Shown: in pieces, positions 35,519-45,802 of the stretch
How the letters are laid out: each line of letters begins with the position of its first letter
How positions within the stretch are numbered: position 1 is the first letter of the stretch
Assembly: GCA_963995505.1 (NCBI GenBank)
Contig: OZ023195.1
Span: forward strand, 5,290,109-5,354,108
Reading direction: 5' to 3'
DNA: 64,000 bases
Source: Hypericum androsaemum
Lineage: Eukaryota > Streptophyta > Magnoliopsida > Malpighiales > Hypericaceae
Notes under the pieces: model-generated
Told to the model about the DNA's origin: nothing
The model's input: the letters and a program-made list of their open reading frames with translations, nothing else
Databases searched by the model: none
Position numbers and translations under genes: made by a program

Positions 35519-36750
35519 TTTTTCTGTTGTTAAATATTGCTATATATTTTGCTTGGATGCATCTTCTCAATCATGTTGTGCTCTTGAGCATTGATTTTCT
35601 GGCTGTTGTGTGCATCGATTTGTATTTGGATTAGGTAGTCGATTTGACTCATTTTGTATAAGACCACTATAACCTAATTATGTGTTTTTCTCTACAAAGA
35701 AGCTGTCAATTTAAATTACAATTCGATGCTGAAACTGATCTTACCAACTCTTAAAAATTAATCAGACATTAAATGGTTTCGTCGTTCATTTCCGGCTGTT
35801 GTATGCATCAAGTCTTTTTGTGTTGGATTAGGTGGTTTGACTAATATGGATCTGCCTATCTTCAGGTATTGCGGGATGTCAAGCAAGCAAGGAAATAACA
35901 CAATAACACATGCTCCACGCCAACTTGTACCGTCGATGCACAATTGGTCGAATCAATAGAGGAGTTAACTCATGATCATTATGGCCTAATTATGTGCTTC
36001 CCCTAGAAACAAGTTGTCAATTATGGCCTCTGATGAGTTGAGAGGATTTAGTAGTTTTTACGTCAAGACGGGTCACCATGACTTAGCCGAGGTACTCTTT
36101 TCCTACCGATGTGGGTTTTTCCACTGGGTTTTTACCGCCAGAAAGTTTTATTGAGGCCGGCGGCCGCAATCTCGTAAGAGAGAATCTCGACAATGAGGCT
36201 AGTAGGATTTCTTTTGATGCTGGTTAGTCATCTATGATAGACATATTTGTATTTATTTACGTATTTATATAGGAGTATGAGCCCACCATTTCCACCAAAA
36301 AATTAAACTAAATCGGATGCTGAAACTGATTTTTTCCCTCTTTTATGTCACTTTCTTACAGATTAAGATTTGTTTAACTAGATATATTTCTTCGCTTGAG
36401 GCCTGACTATGTCGTTTTGCTCGTTTCATTTTCTCCTTTTTAGTTGATAACTAGAAAATTTTCTTCTCTTTGAACTGTTGGTTAAGATTCTTTCTCTCTG
36501 TAAAGATGCCTTATTTTATCTTCCTTTTTTGTTGCTGGTATCTACATGTACTGCGAGTTGAATTGAGTCGCTTCCTTCCCATCACATCCGTTTAGAACTA
36601 TGCTGGGTTTTACCAACCTGGTCTAATTAGTCATAAAGAATGCATGAATTAAGTTAATTAAATTTTGGATTCAAATCTTACGAATATAAAAAAAATATGA
36701 ATAAATCTTTAAAATAAAAAATTACATTGGCGATTCTAATATTTAGAGGT
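35519..36750. other. 3' flank of copy G and intergenic DNA
   Basis: 35530-35830 is a diverged duplicate of 44935-45195 (shared 'gaagctgt(c/g)aatttaaattacaattcgatgctgaaactg'), that is, the family's 3' flank. At 36085-36165 the phrase CTCTTTTCCTACCGATGTGGGTTTTTCCACTGG resembles the R region of copia LTRs but could not be bounded. No gene was seen. Confidence 0.45.
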
Positions 36751-36969
36751 TAAAAAAAATTAACCTCCACCGACATGAATCTCCCAGAACTTGCCTTCAA
36801 ATATACGGTCAATTCAAATCCTACTAAATTAGTCATAAAGAATTGTGCAAATCAGGAAACAGAAATCAAAGCTTGAATAGGAAAGTTAGAAGCAAAAGGA
36901 AAGAAAGAAATCAGAATTAAGAAAATATAGGTCAGATACACTGACTTCCAAGTTAAGAAGAAAAGAAAA

Positions 36970-37050
36970 TTAACTATAAGAGGAGGGAGAATACTAGCTA
37001 AAACCCTAACCCTAGCCCAGCAGAGCCCTAAAGAAGAAGAAGAAGAATCA
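36970..37050 (+). promoter_or_regulatory. Core promoter/leader of gene-family copy H
   Basis: A weak TATA-type ACTATAAG lies at about 36974. A telomere-box AAACCCTAACCCTAG (37001-37015) lies 36 bp before the ATG, followed by a GAAGAAGAAGAAGAA run. The same order occurs before copies A, F and I. Confidence 0.5.
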
Positions 37051-38343
37051 ATGGGGGGCCGGCGGGAAAAAAGGAAAAGAGAAGAAGAGTGGACATTGCG
37101 CCTTCCTGGTCCACTGCCGAAGGGCGAGTGGGAGAAGTGGGGAGAGGACGCCGTTTATTTCGGGGCCGTAGATTCTTGGATTTTTCACGAGTCTGAGGAC
37201 GACTACGACTGGGAATTCGACTATGGCGGTGTCGACATCTACGCTATCAACCCCAACGACAAGAAGCTACCCATTTACCTTGTGGCGCACTTCTCCTACA
37301 GGGTTCACCGTACCCTTGACGAGCTGCGCTCCCCCGCATTCGCCATTCTCGGTTCCCGTGCCTACGTCCTGGTTGATGGGAGTTTCTGGTATCGCCAGAT
37401 CCCTAGTGGTGGTTCGTTGGGTTATCATGATAAATGGGAGAAGGGACCGCGGCCTTGTCGACCCATGGACCGGCAGCCAAACCTCTTCTCTCTCAAAGGT
37501 AGGCTTTATGCACTTCGCTATGTACTGCCATCACAGGGGAACAGCTTCGAGCTCTTACTTGATGACCACCACCGTAAATGGAAATGGATACCTATTGACG
37601 ATCCTCCTCCTTGTCCCCCTCCCGAAGAGCAAAGTCTGTGGGATCAAAGTCCGATGCCGAGATTGCTTCTCGGGCTGTCCTGCATTGGCGACACCAAAGT
37701 AATTCTTCACCTTCCTACCCCTTGGGATGATATACCGAATCTCTCTGTCGAACAAATTTTCCTCCTCTTCCGATTCCAGGATGATTCTCACCGTTCCGGG
37801 ACCTGGACCAGATTCAAGATTCGACCCTCCTCGGATCCCTGGGTCCGTTCTCCACCCTGTGCCCAGTTCTGTCCTGCTCATCGATCCCATCTCGATAGTG
37901 GATCGCCCTTGCTCCTCCTCCCCGTCCTACCTGGAAAGCTCCACGCCTTTAGCGGCTTTGGCGACTTTGATGACTACTTCTCTCTGGAACAAGTCCCCAT
38001 TATCTGGCCCTCCTCCCACAGAAGGTCCTACAATGATCATGAGTTGGAGTTGCAATTGAACACGATGCTAACATGGAACCTCATCCACCTTTCTGGGACG
38101 AGGTATTGTGCCTTCACTTTCGAACCATTTGGAGTAACATGTCACCGGAACAACGACTGCCCTTTTCCCGGCCTCTTTGTGTGCACTTTTGATCTGGTTC
38201 CTGATGCAAACGCTTCCAGCGGCAAGGCCGCAAAAGTTGTTTCTACCAATTCCAAGTACCAGAGGTGGCTCAAACCTATCATCCTGAATTCTGGGAAAGC
38301 AAGTTCGACCTCCTACTCCTCCTCCTCCCCCTCCTCCTTTTAG
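37051..38343 (+). CDS. Intact member H of an unrecognised plant gene family (430 aa)
   Basis: A single open frame without introns. I do not recognise the family. Conserved blocks shared with copy I: WEKWGEDAVYFGAVDSW (about residues 27-43), VDIYAINPNDKKLP (about 60-73), LFSLKGRLYALRYVLP (about 150), LLGLSCIGDTKVILH (about 210), EQIFLLFRFQDD, a TWTRFKIRPS block, LPVLPGKLHAF, SLEQVPIIWPS (about 315), YCAFTFEPF and LFVCTFDLV (about 380). The many short hydrophobic-glycine strands (GKLYAL, GKLHAF) suggest a beta-rich, possibly propeller-like fold; this is inference. There is no signal peptide or membrane segment. The C-terminus is serine-rich. The start follows a telomere-box leader conserved between copies and is the first ATG of the shared block. 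Copy I lies ~1.2 kb downstream in the same orientation. Confidence 0.8.
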   Translation: MGGRREKRKREEEWTLRLPGPLPKGEWEKWGEDAVYFGAVDSWIFHESEDDYDWEFDYGGVDIYAINPNDKKLPIYLVAHFSYRVHRTLDELRSPAFAILGSRAYVLVDGSFWYRQIPSGGSLGYHDKWEKGPRPCRPMDRQPNLFSLKGRLYALRYVLPSQGNSFELLLDDHHRKWKWIPIDDPPPCPPPEEQSLWDQSPMPRLLLGLSCIGDTKVILHLPTPWDDIPNLSVEQIFLLFRFQDDSHRSGTWTRFKIRPSSDPWVRSPPCAQFCPAHRSHLDSGSPLLLLPVLPGKLHAFSGFGDFDDYFSLEQVPIIWPSSHRRSYNDHELELQLNTMLTWNLIHLSGTRYCAFTFEPFGVTCHRNNDCPFPGLFVCTFDLVPDANASSGKAAKVVSTNSKYQRWLKPIILNSGKASSTSYSSSSPSSF

Positions 38344-39350
38344 ATGACTGCCTGCACCAGGTTCTCTTCTCTTCTCTTCTCTTCTCACTCAGCTGTTTGC
38401 TTACTGCCTCTTTTTTCTCCTGTTTGTTTGTTAGCTTTAGCTTGCTTGCTATACCCAGAGAGAATTGATGAGAAATATAGTCCTTACGATTTTGATCAAG
38501 TGCTTTTCACGTCAGTCCCATTTGAGTTTGGTTGATGATGATTATTATTAAATCAACTTTGTTTTGTTTTCCCCTTTTGGGTGTACTGCCAATCTTCCTT
38601 CAAAATTGGTAAATTGGTAGACTAAATATGACATATATTTTGAATTGATAATTGTTTGATTTGGTGGTGGTTTGTCAGTCTAACATGGATTCCTTCGCAT
38701 GCTCTCGCTTTGGATTCCCCGCCCCCTCCAACGTACGTACTCTGCGATCCTTGGTATCTCATTCAATTGAATTCGGGTAATCGAGGATTTAGCCCTAGTT
38801 ATGTTTGGTTTCTTCGCGTCTGTTCCCCGGCCCGTGCCTTTTCGTTGATTCGTTGTTTCGACGGGTTTAGGGTTTTAATTAGGGCTAACAGATTGTTGTT
38901 ACTTTCGGAAGTCTGACACTATGGTTATTGCGTGATTTGAAATTAGGAGTCCTTTCCCGTGAGATGAAGGATGTCGTTAGGTCTTACCTGCTTGATCGGA
39001 CTCGTTTGCTCGTATAGAGTTCGGGTGTTTCGCTTGTGGTTTCATCTTACGACGTAGTCCCAAATTGCCCGAGCAAACTTCAACAAGGCGATTACTCGAT
39101 GATGGTGTTGTTGTTCTACCTTAACCATCTCTCGATTCGAATCCTTAGAAATATATTAACATTCAATACTTGTTTAGGAGGTCATTTAGCTATTACAAGG
39201 AAGGCGATTCCAAGAGCAATTGTTGATTATAATAAACTTTATTTGTTGTGTTAGGAAAATAACATGGCCGGTCATCATCGTAAATTCAATTTTTACCTTT
39301 ACCTTTTCCCTCTCGGTCGTGACAAAATTCTTTGGAGCAACAGATATAAA
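38344..39350. other. Spacer between the two intact family members
   Basis: The first 250 bp are the family 3' flank, with a CTCTT run at about 38363-38382. The part from 38690 to 38930 is GC-richer and resembles a leader or 5' intron of some gene ('cgaggatttagccctag'), but no coding exon could be attached. Confidence 0.4.
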
Positions 39351-39353
39351 TTT

Positions 39354-39504
39354 ATTGGGCTGGGCCGATACCCAGGATGAGAGGTCCAGCGTTTTATATA
39401 ATCTCTGACCCTCCCACCAAAAAATATATATATATATATATATAATCTCTGACCCCAACCCTAAACCCTAAATCTATCCCCAAATTGAAGGAGGAGAAGG
39501 ATCG
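39354..39504 (+). promoter_or_regulatory. Core promoter/leader of gene-family copy I
   Basis: TGGGCTGGGCC (39356-39366, site II-like), a TTTTATATAAT TATA box (39392-39402), an (AT) run at 39424-39444 and a telomere-box AACCCTAAACCCTAAA (39458-39473) all precede the ATG at 39505. In other plant promoters, site II plus telomere-box pairs are known from growth-linked and ribosomal protein genes. Confidence 0.6.
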
Positions 39505-41001
39505 ATGGACCATAGAAAAAAGGTGAGAGAAGAGTATGCATCGGGGTTTCCACCCCCACTGCCGGAGGGCGCCTGGGAGAAGTGGGGTAAGGACGCCGTT
39601 TATTTTGGGGCCGTAGACTTATGGTGTGCTCGCCGACCCTCCAACTACTACAGCGGAGGAGAAGAAGGGGGAGGGGGAGAAGAAGAAGGGGAAGAAGACG
39701 AAGAAGAAGGGGGAGAAGTAAGGTGGGAAGAAGAAGAAGAAGACGACAAAGAAGCCGACGACTACCATTATGATGGTGTGGACGTCTACGCTATCAACCC
39801 GAATGACGAGGAGCTACCCGTTTACCGTGTCGCACACTTCTCCTACATGGCTCATGATGTCCATTCATCCTGGCTCTACCCCGCATGCGCCATTCTCGGT
39901 TCCTCTGTCTACGTCCTAGTTCGTGGGTGTTTCTGGTCTCGCCAGATCGTTGGTGGATCGTCGTCGTCGGTTTACAATGCTATATGGGAGAAGAGACCGG
40001 CGCCTTGTGGGCCCATGTTTTCTCGTCCAAACCTCTTCTCTCTCAAAGGTAAGCTTTATGCACTCAGCTATGTACTGCCATCACCTCCGTACGACAACAG
40101 CTTTGAGTTGTTCCTTGATGACCGTGATGAATGGGTACCTCTTGAGCCTGCTCCCCTTCCCCCTCCCGAAGAGAAAAGATTGTGGGAATCCGCTGTGATA
40201 GAACACTCGCTTCTTGGGCTGTCCTGCATTGGCGACACTAAAGTAATTCTTCACGTTCATACCCGTCCACACGATCTTGAACTTGGTCTGTACCCACCCC
40301 CCAACACACCCTGCTGTCCTCCACATTTGGATGATCTGGTGAAGCTCTCCGGTGAGCAACATTTCCTCCTTTTCCAACTCCAGGATGACGATTCTGGCTG
40401 TCACGGGTCTTGGACCCGCTTCAAGATTGGACCCTCGGATTCTTGGGTCCACGAACCACCCCCTCCCCATTGCTGTCCTCCTCATCGGTCTCATCTCGAT
40501 ATCGGCTCTCCCTTGCTCCTCCCCGTGCTACCCGGAAAGCTCCACGCTTTCGGCGGCTTTGGCTCCTTTGATTCTCCCGCCTTCTCTCTGGAACAAGTCC
40601 CCATTATCTGGCCCTCCCAGACCACCAGCAACTCTTCCGGCCCTTCCAAAAAAAAGAGCAAGTCTTCCTCTTATTATCACGAGTCGCATCTGAACACAAT
40701 GCGAGCATGGAACCTCCTCCACCTTCATGGGACAAGGTATTGTGCCTTCACTTTCGAACCATTTTTCACATCAGATGAGCGGCTGGGCCACTCCGCCCCC
40801 CCTCACTGCCTCTTTGTTTGCACTTTTGATCTGGTTTCTGGCAACGGGGAGGACCAGCCTGGTGTGAACTTGGACGCCTCTCACGCTTCCGGCCAGGTCA
40901 CCGTCTCTGCAAAAGTTGTTTCTACCAGTTCCAAGTTCTATGGCTTCAGGTTCCCTGTTAAATTGACAGCTGGGAAAGCATTTTCTGCCTCCTCCTTTTA
41001 G
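39505..41001 (+). CDS. Intact member I of the unrecognised gene family (498 aa)
   Basis: An intron-less open frame that shares every block with copy H: WEKWGKDAVYFGAVDLW near the N-terminus, VDVYAINPNDEELPVYR, LFSLKGKLYALSYVLP, LLGLSCIGDTKVILH, EQHFLLFQLQDD, SWTRFKIGPSDSWV, LPVLPGKLHAFGGFG, SLEQVPIIWPSQ, YCAFTFEPF and LFVCTFDLVSG. It is longer than H mainly because of an acidic Glu/Asp/Gly-rich insert at about residues 50-90 and a Ser/Lys stretch (GPSKKKSKSSS) before the C-terminal block. No signal peptide or membrane helix is evident. The C-terminal third and 3' flank are duplicated almost unchanged at 23968. Function unknown; a beta-propeller-like fold is a guess. Confidence 0.82.
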   Translation: MDHRKKVREEYASGFPPPLPEGAWEKWGKDAVYFGAVDLWCARRPSNYYSGGEEGGGGEEEGEEDEEEGGEVRWEEEEEDDKEADDYHYDGVDVYAINPNDEELPVYRVAHFSYMAHDVHSSWLYPACAILGSSVYVLVRGCFWSRQIVGGSSSSVYNAIWEKRPAPCGPMFSRPNLFSLKGKLYALSYVLPSPPYDNSFELFLDDRDEWVPLEPAPLPPPEEKRLWESAVIEHSLLGLSCIGDTKVILHVHTRPHDLELGLYPPPNTPCCPPHLDDLVKLSGEQHFLLFQLQDDDSGCHGSWTRFKIGPSDSWVHEPPPPHCCPPHRSHLDIGSPLLLPVLPGKLHAFGGFGSFDSPAFSLEQVPIIWPSQTTSNSSGPSKKKSKSSSYYHESHLNTMRAWNLLHLHGTRYCAFTFEPFFTSDERLGHSAPPHCLFVCTFDLVSGNGEDQPGVNLDASHASGQVTVSAKVVSTSSKFYGFRFPVKLTAGKAFSASSF

Positions 41002-42107
41002 ATGATTGCCTGCAGCAGGTTCTCTTCTTACTTAGATGTTCGCCTGTTAATCATTGCTCTAAATCCTTTGTTTGTTTGTTTGCTTGCTTGCTTGCTATAT
41101 ACCCAGGAAGAATTCATGAGAAATATAGTCCTTATAATTTTGATGAAGTGCTTTTCACGTCAGTCGCATTTGAATATGAAGAAGCGTGCTTGTTTCCAAT
41201 TATGCTTTGGTTTGGAAGTTATTAATCAACTTTTCCTTTTGTTAGCTAGCTAAATGTGACATATATTTGAATTGATAATTCTTTGATTAGGTGGTGGTTT
41301 GTCAGTCTAACATGGAACTAACTCCAAATCTTCCTTCCTTCCTTCCTTCTTTTTAAATAATTTTTTAACTAGAAATATATTGATTAAGCTACAATAATTC
41401 AGTCGTCACAACTAAGTTGATACTAATGTTGATAATAGTTGCTACACATGTGGGAACTTGAAATTTTTTTGATAAATTTTTATTGTCACATCAAAAATGG
41501 TAAGATGGAAAAGACACACGATAATTCTGAAATGGAAAATTACTGAATTAGTAAAAGGTTAAAAGCACAGTTAACTAGGAAGGTTCTTAATTTTTGTTAG
41601 CCTAGCCAGAAGCTGTTTTCATAAATCTGATAAGAAAAATCAAAAGCCTTGCCTAGCAACTTAATTTCTCTTATTTGTGGTGACGAAAATGTAGACGAGA
41701 AGACAGTAATAGGTTGTAAAGAGAAAAACAAATAAACCGAAAAGAAAAGGTATGGCTGATCTGTTTGATGTTTGAAGTTTTCTTTGTACTCAGCTTGTGA
41801 GAATTGGTGCTTGGTTATTCATTTCATGGTCTGCCTTAAATTGGCAGGATAACGAGGAAGGATGATTGTTAGTGGGTACGAATTTTCATTATTTATGTCC
41901 CCAATGGTGCTTTTTTGCATTTTTCGGTCCAATGTTGCCTTTTGGCATTTTCATTATTTACAAGCTGATGCTTCAGATGTCCGCTTCTTTTTCGGGGTAA
42001 ATATCATCATCCTTGGCGGTTTGTTCAAATGTATGATCAAGAGTAGAAAATTTCAGTTGCAAGGGTACAATTAACCATTTTTTTCCATCCCTATAGATAC
42101 TACTAAT

Positions 42108-42500
42108 TTTTTTGTAGGTAAATTTTCTTTATTACAAATCAAGGCCTACAAATAGTAGGCCCAAAAATAAAATTAAAAACAGAGCTTTGAGCAGCAATTA
42201 AAAACCAAAAGTTAAAATAGCATCGCAAAGCACCAAGCAACATCAGTTGCCTCCAAAGTTCATCTCACGGGCCTTGTTTCCTAGTGTCAAAGTGCAGCAG
42301 CAGATCACGCTGAGCCGACCCGAAAGAACCATTCCACCAAAACCATTCGGGAGTCTTTCGGATGATCGTATTAATGAGCAACTCCCTATCACAATTGATA
42401 CCCCGAAAATTATAGTTATTCCTCTGATTCCAAATCCCCAAAACTATTGCTGCACTATAGATACTACTACTACTTGTACATTAATCAACAAGAAGCTTTT
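42108..42500 (-). mobile_element. LINE 3' end, minus strand
   Basis: The minus strand encodes the end of the LINE C-terminal domain, with an IWNQRNNYNF block (about 42425-42455), then a 3' UTR and an A tail (T run at 42107-42116 on the plus strand). Upstream LINE sequence is missing. Confidence 0.7.
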
Positions 42501-42732
42501 GGTAGTTGCGAGGTATCTTAGATGATGTGTGACAATCGCCGGGCCAAACACAATTCAACTACAAGTACTTGAATAAAACAGTTTTCCATCATAAAAGAGG
42601 ATGGAATCTAAGCATAACCTTGGGGTTCTTCTATACTTGTTGTTGAAGAGTAAAGCAATTAAAAGAATGTGGGCCTCGTGAGAAATTGATATCTCAAGCC
42701 CAATAAATTTATTTATTGCATTAGTATATAAC

Positions 42733-42745
<13 letters not shown>
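42486..42745. repeat. Left arm of a dispersed inverted repeat (partner 45548-45802)
   Basis: The sequence running to the (AAT)n microsatellite at 42726-42758 reappears in reverse complement at 45548-45802, including 'gggcctcgtgagaaattgatatctcaag'. A third, direct relative is at 26330-26460. Confidence 0.75.
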
Positions 42746-42763
<18 letters not shown>

Positions 42764-43360
42764 CAGAAGTCGGGGTATAAGAGGCCATGTTTCACTATAC
42801 GGATAGATGGAGTACCAACATAATTGATACTAGTTAAAATTTGGCGATGAGTCTAGTCTGTGCAGCAGCATAATCATGAAACTTGGATAGTGAAATGATC
42901 AATTAAAATATTTCGGATAATTACAAATTTAGATTAGCGGCACCGAGATTGCTTCTTGGGCTGTCCTGTATTGGCGACACCAAAGTAATTCTTCACATTC
43001 CTAACCCCAACACACCCTTCTGTCCGCATTTGGATATTCTAGTGCATCTCTCCGGCGAACAACATTTCCTCCTTTTCCAACTCCAGGATGGTTCTGACCA
43101 ATTTCAATATTGGTCCCTCAGATTCTTGGGTTCGTGATCCACCCCCTCCTCATTTTCCCTAGTGATGTCCTCCTCATCAGTCTCTTCTCGATATTGGCTC
43201 TCCCTTGCTCCTCCCCGTGCTACCTCGAAAGCTCCACGCTTTCGGCGCCTTTGATTCTTCCACCTTCTCTCTGGAAGAAGTCCCCATTATCTGGCCCTCC
43301 CAGAGCAAGTCATCCTCTTATCACGAGTGTCATTTGAAGAAAAGGCGAGCATGAAACCTC

Positions 43361-44577
43361 TCTAAAGGAACCAAAGATTACAGAGATCAAGACAAATTGA
43401 TTTCCAACGGATTTCTATTAAATAACAGTAGATGACAGTTGTTAGATAGGTGTTATATACACTGTTATAAATACTGTTAGGACTCCTAGATGTAAATAGA
43501 CGTTAGAGTCTTTTAGTCTTCCTTATACTCTTTTCGATGCTTTGTATATAACTCATGTATATCTCTGAGATAAACACAAACGATTGAATATAATTAATTC
43601 TTATTCTAATCTTCTTTATGGTATCAGAGCTCATGACTATGGAGAAGAGGAATTAGATCAGAATATGATAAAACTGGAGGTTTCAACATAGTGGTGACGA
43701 ACGTCTCATATCCTGCCCCGAGACCTTGGAGCAACCAAAAGACTTTATTTTTGTCTGGAACAGATTTTCCGATTGCTGCTAGAGCATCACATATTATCTT
43801 GAATTTTATAAGATAATCACTTAAGGTGTCATTGCCCTTCCGAAGCATAGATAGTTGTTGAATAAGATGAAATTCCCTTTCTTGAGAATCTTGAGCAAAA
43901 ACTTCTTCCAATGCTCTCCATACATCTTTTGCAGTAGAGAGACCAACAACAATACTCAACACTTCTTCAGATAAAGTGCTGGTAATCCAACCTCTTAGAA
44001 GACGATCCGACCCTCTCCAAGTTAAAAAATCAGGATTCAGAATCTCCTTAGATGCTTCATTAGCAGAACTACCTGTTCTGAGAATGGTGGCCTCTGGCAT
44101 AACCAACTCTCCATCTAGAAAGCCTTGCATATCTTGACTTTCTATGAGAACCATAATCTGTGTCTTCCATAATAGATAATTGTTGCCAGTAAACTTGAGA
44201 GAGACAAAATTTCCCACATTTAGAGTTAATGGATACGGATAGGAATTAGCAAGAGATGATGGAGTAGCTGCCATTGAGAAGAGATGATAAGTCACTCTCT
44301 CAGAAAAGCTCTGATACCATAAAGAAGATTAGAATAGGAATTAATTATATTCAATCGTTTGTGTTTATCTCAGAGATATACATGAGTTATATACAAAGCA
44401 TCGAAAATAGTATAAGGAAGACTAAAAGACTCTAACGTCTATTTACATCTAGGAGTCCTAACAGTATTTATAACAGTGTATATAACACCTATCTAACAAC
44501 TATCATCTACTGTTATTTAATAGAAACCCGTTGGAAATCAATTTGTCTTGATCTCTGTAATCTTTGGTTCCTTTACA
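43361..44577. mobile_element. Copia fragment with two LTRs in inverted (head-to-head) orientation
   Basis: The left LTR (43361-43618, plus) and right LTR (44320-44577, minus) are each 258 bp and nearly identical, but point toward each other. Each has a TGGTATCAGAGC primer site on its inner side (43619-43630; 44308-44319 on the minus strand). The whole is flanked by a perfect 5-bp duplication ACCTC (43356-43360 and 44578-44582) inside gene copy J, so it went in as one unit. Between them is only a minus-strand gag. The left arm consists of exactly one LTR plus the primer site and one or two bases. Confidence 0.9.
43624..44274 (-). pseudogene. Truncated copia gag in the inverted-LTR element
   Basis: Starting from the ATG at 44274 (MAATPSSLANSYPYPLTLNV), it encodes a UBN2-type gag: FVSLKFTGNNYLLWKTQI, then LDGELVMPE, RALEEVFAQDSQEREFHL and DYLIKFKIICDALAAIG. 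The frame is open to the junction with the inverted left arm (SDLIPLLHSHEL, then stop). The zinc knuckle and all of pol are missing. An in-frame ATG further upstream (44295) is possible. Confidence 0.85.
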
Positions 44578-44873
44578 ACCTCCTCCACCTTTATGGGACG
44601 AAGCATTGTGCCTTCACTTTCGAACCATTTGTACAAACAGAGGACCGGCGCCGTGACCCCTCTTTCATTGCTTTTTTTTTTTTTTGCACTTTTGATCTGG
44701 TTTATGGCAACAGGGAGGACCAACCCGGTGTGAACTTGGACGGCTCGCACGTTTCCGGCGAGGCCACAGTCTCCGCAAAAGTTGTTTCTACCAATTTCGA
44801 GTTCTATGACTTCAGTAATCCTATGGAATTGATAGCTGGGAAAGCATCTTGCCCTAGTTCTACCTCCTCCTTT

Positions 44874-45547
44874 CAGACTGCCCGCATGGGCTCTCCAGTT
44901 TGTTTCGGCAATTTATTGTTTCTATGGTTAATTATTGCTATATATTTTGCTCGGATGCATCGTCATTTTGTGCTCTTGAGCACTGATTTTCCGGCTGTTG
45001 TGTGCATCGATTTGTAATTGGATTAGGTTGTCGACTTGGCTCATTTTGTATAAGACCACAATGATCTAATTATGTGTTTTTCCCTATAAAGAAGCTGTGA
45101 ATTTAAATTACAATTCGATGCTGAAACTGATCTTACCAACTCTTAAAAACTAATCAGATATTAACTGGTTTCGTCGTTCATTTTCGGCTGTTGTGTGATC
45201 GAGTCTAATTACTATTTAGCACATTAATAAACTTTCGGAGTAGGGTAATACTGCTGTTTATTTCACCCAACCCAAACCAAAAAAATAAAAAAAATCAGAT
45301 GACATACTCAAATTTTCCAAATAAACTAAATCAACAAAGAAAATTATACTAAATATGAAATAAATTAACCAATATATCAAAAATATTAATTTTTAAACCT
45401 ATTATTTAGTCTATATATTATTTTAAAAGAGAAAAATATGTATAAAAAAAGGCCTGACTGGTCGGACCAGTTGGCCCAGAGGTTGGCCCAAAATTTGGGT
45501 CGACCTCCGGGTCATTTTTGAAAACCTTGATATATCCCCTGACCTCT
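44874..45547. other. 3' flank of copy J and AT-rich DNA
   Basis: 44880-45200 is the conserved 3' flank of the gene family (compare 35530-35830). 45460-45540 carries GGCCTGACTGGTCGGACCAGTTGG, a short palindrome-rich piece of unknown origin. No genes were seen. Confidence 0.45.
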
Positions 45548-45802
45548 GTTATTATTATTATTTATTTATTTATTATTATCCTAATACAATAAATAAATTT
45601 ACTGGGCTTGAGATATCAATTTCTCACGAGGCCCACATTCTTTTAATTGCTTTACTCTTCAACAAGTGTAAGAGAACCCCAAGGTTATGCTTAGATTCCA
45701 TCCTCTATTAAGATGGCAAAAGCTGTTTCATTCAAGTAGTTGTAAAATATCCGGTTTTATTATTCGCAAGATTCTTTGGCAACTACCAAGAGCTTCTTGT
45801 TG
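45548..45802. repeat. Right arm of the inverted repeat (partner 42486-42745)
   Basis: Reverse-complement copy of 42486-42745 with an ATT microsatellite at its left edge. The arms are ~2.8 kb apart and enclose copy J and its copia insertion. Confidence 0.75.

Larger units (their letters stand above)
40575..43235 (+). repeat. Segmental duplication, copy 2 (partner 23968-26800)
   Basis: It spans the end of copy I, its 3' flank, the LINE tail at 42108-42500 and the 5' part of copy J. Compared with copy 1 it lacks ~420 bp near 41355 and holds extra sequence at 42250-42340. Confidence 0.85.
42935..44873 (+). pseudogene. Gene-family copy J, split by a copia insertion
   Basis: The 5' part (42935-43360) carries LLGLSCIGDTKVILH, EQHFLLFQLQD and the GSPL and SLE-VPIIWP blocks with internal deletions and frameshifts. 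The 3' part (44578-44873) resumes at exactly the next codons (CTCCTCCACCTTTATGGGACG) and runs to the C-terminal block. The N-terminal half is missing upstream. Both the deletions and the insertion disable it. Confidence 0.85.

Noticed and set aside
36085..36165. Copia LTR R-region relic
   Set aside because: A phrase resembles copia LTRs, but no ends, partner or target duplication could be found, so it is not listed as an element.
44295..44577. Ordinary copia element with direct LTRs at 43.4-44.6 kb
   Set aside because: The two 258-bp LTRs are clearly reverse complements, each with its primer site facing inward.
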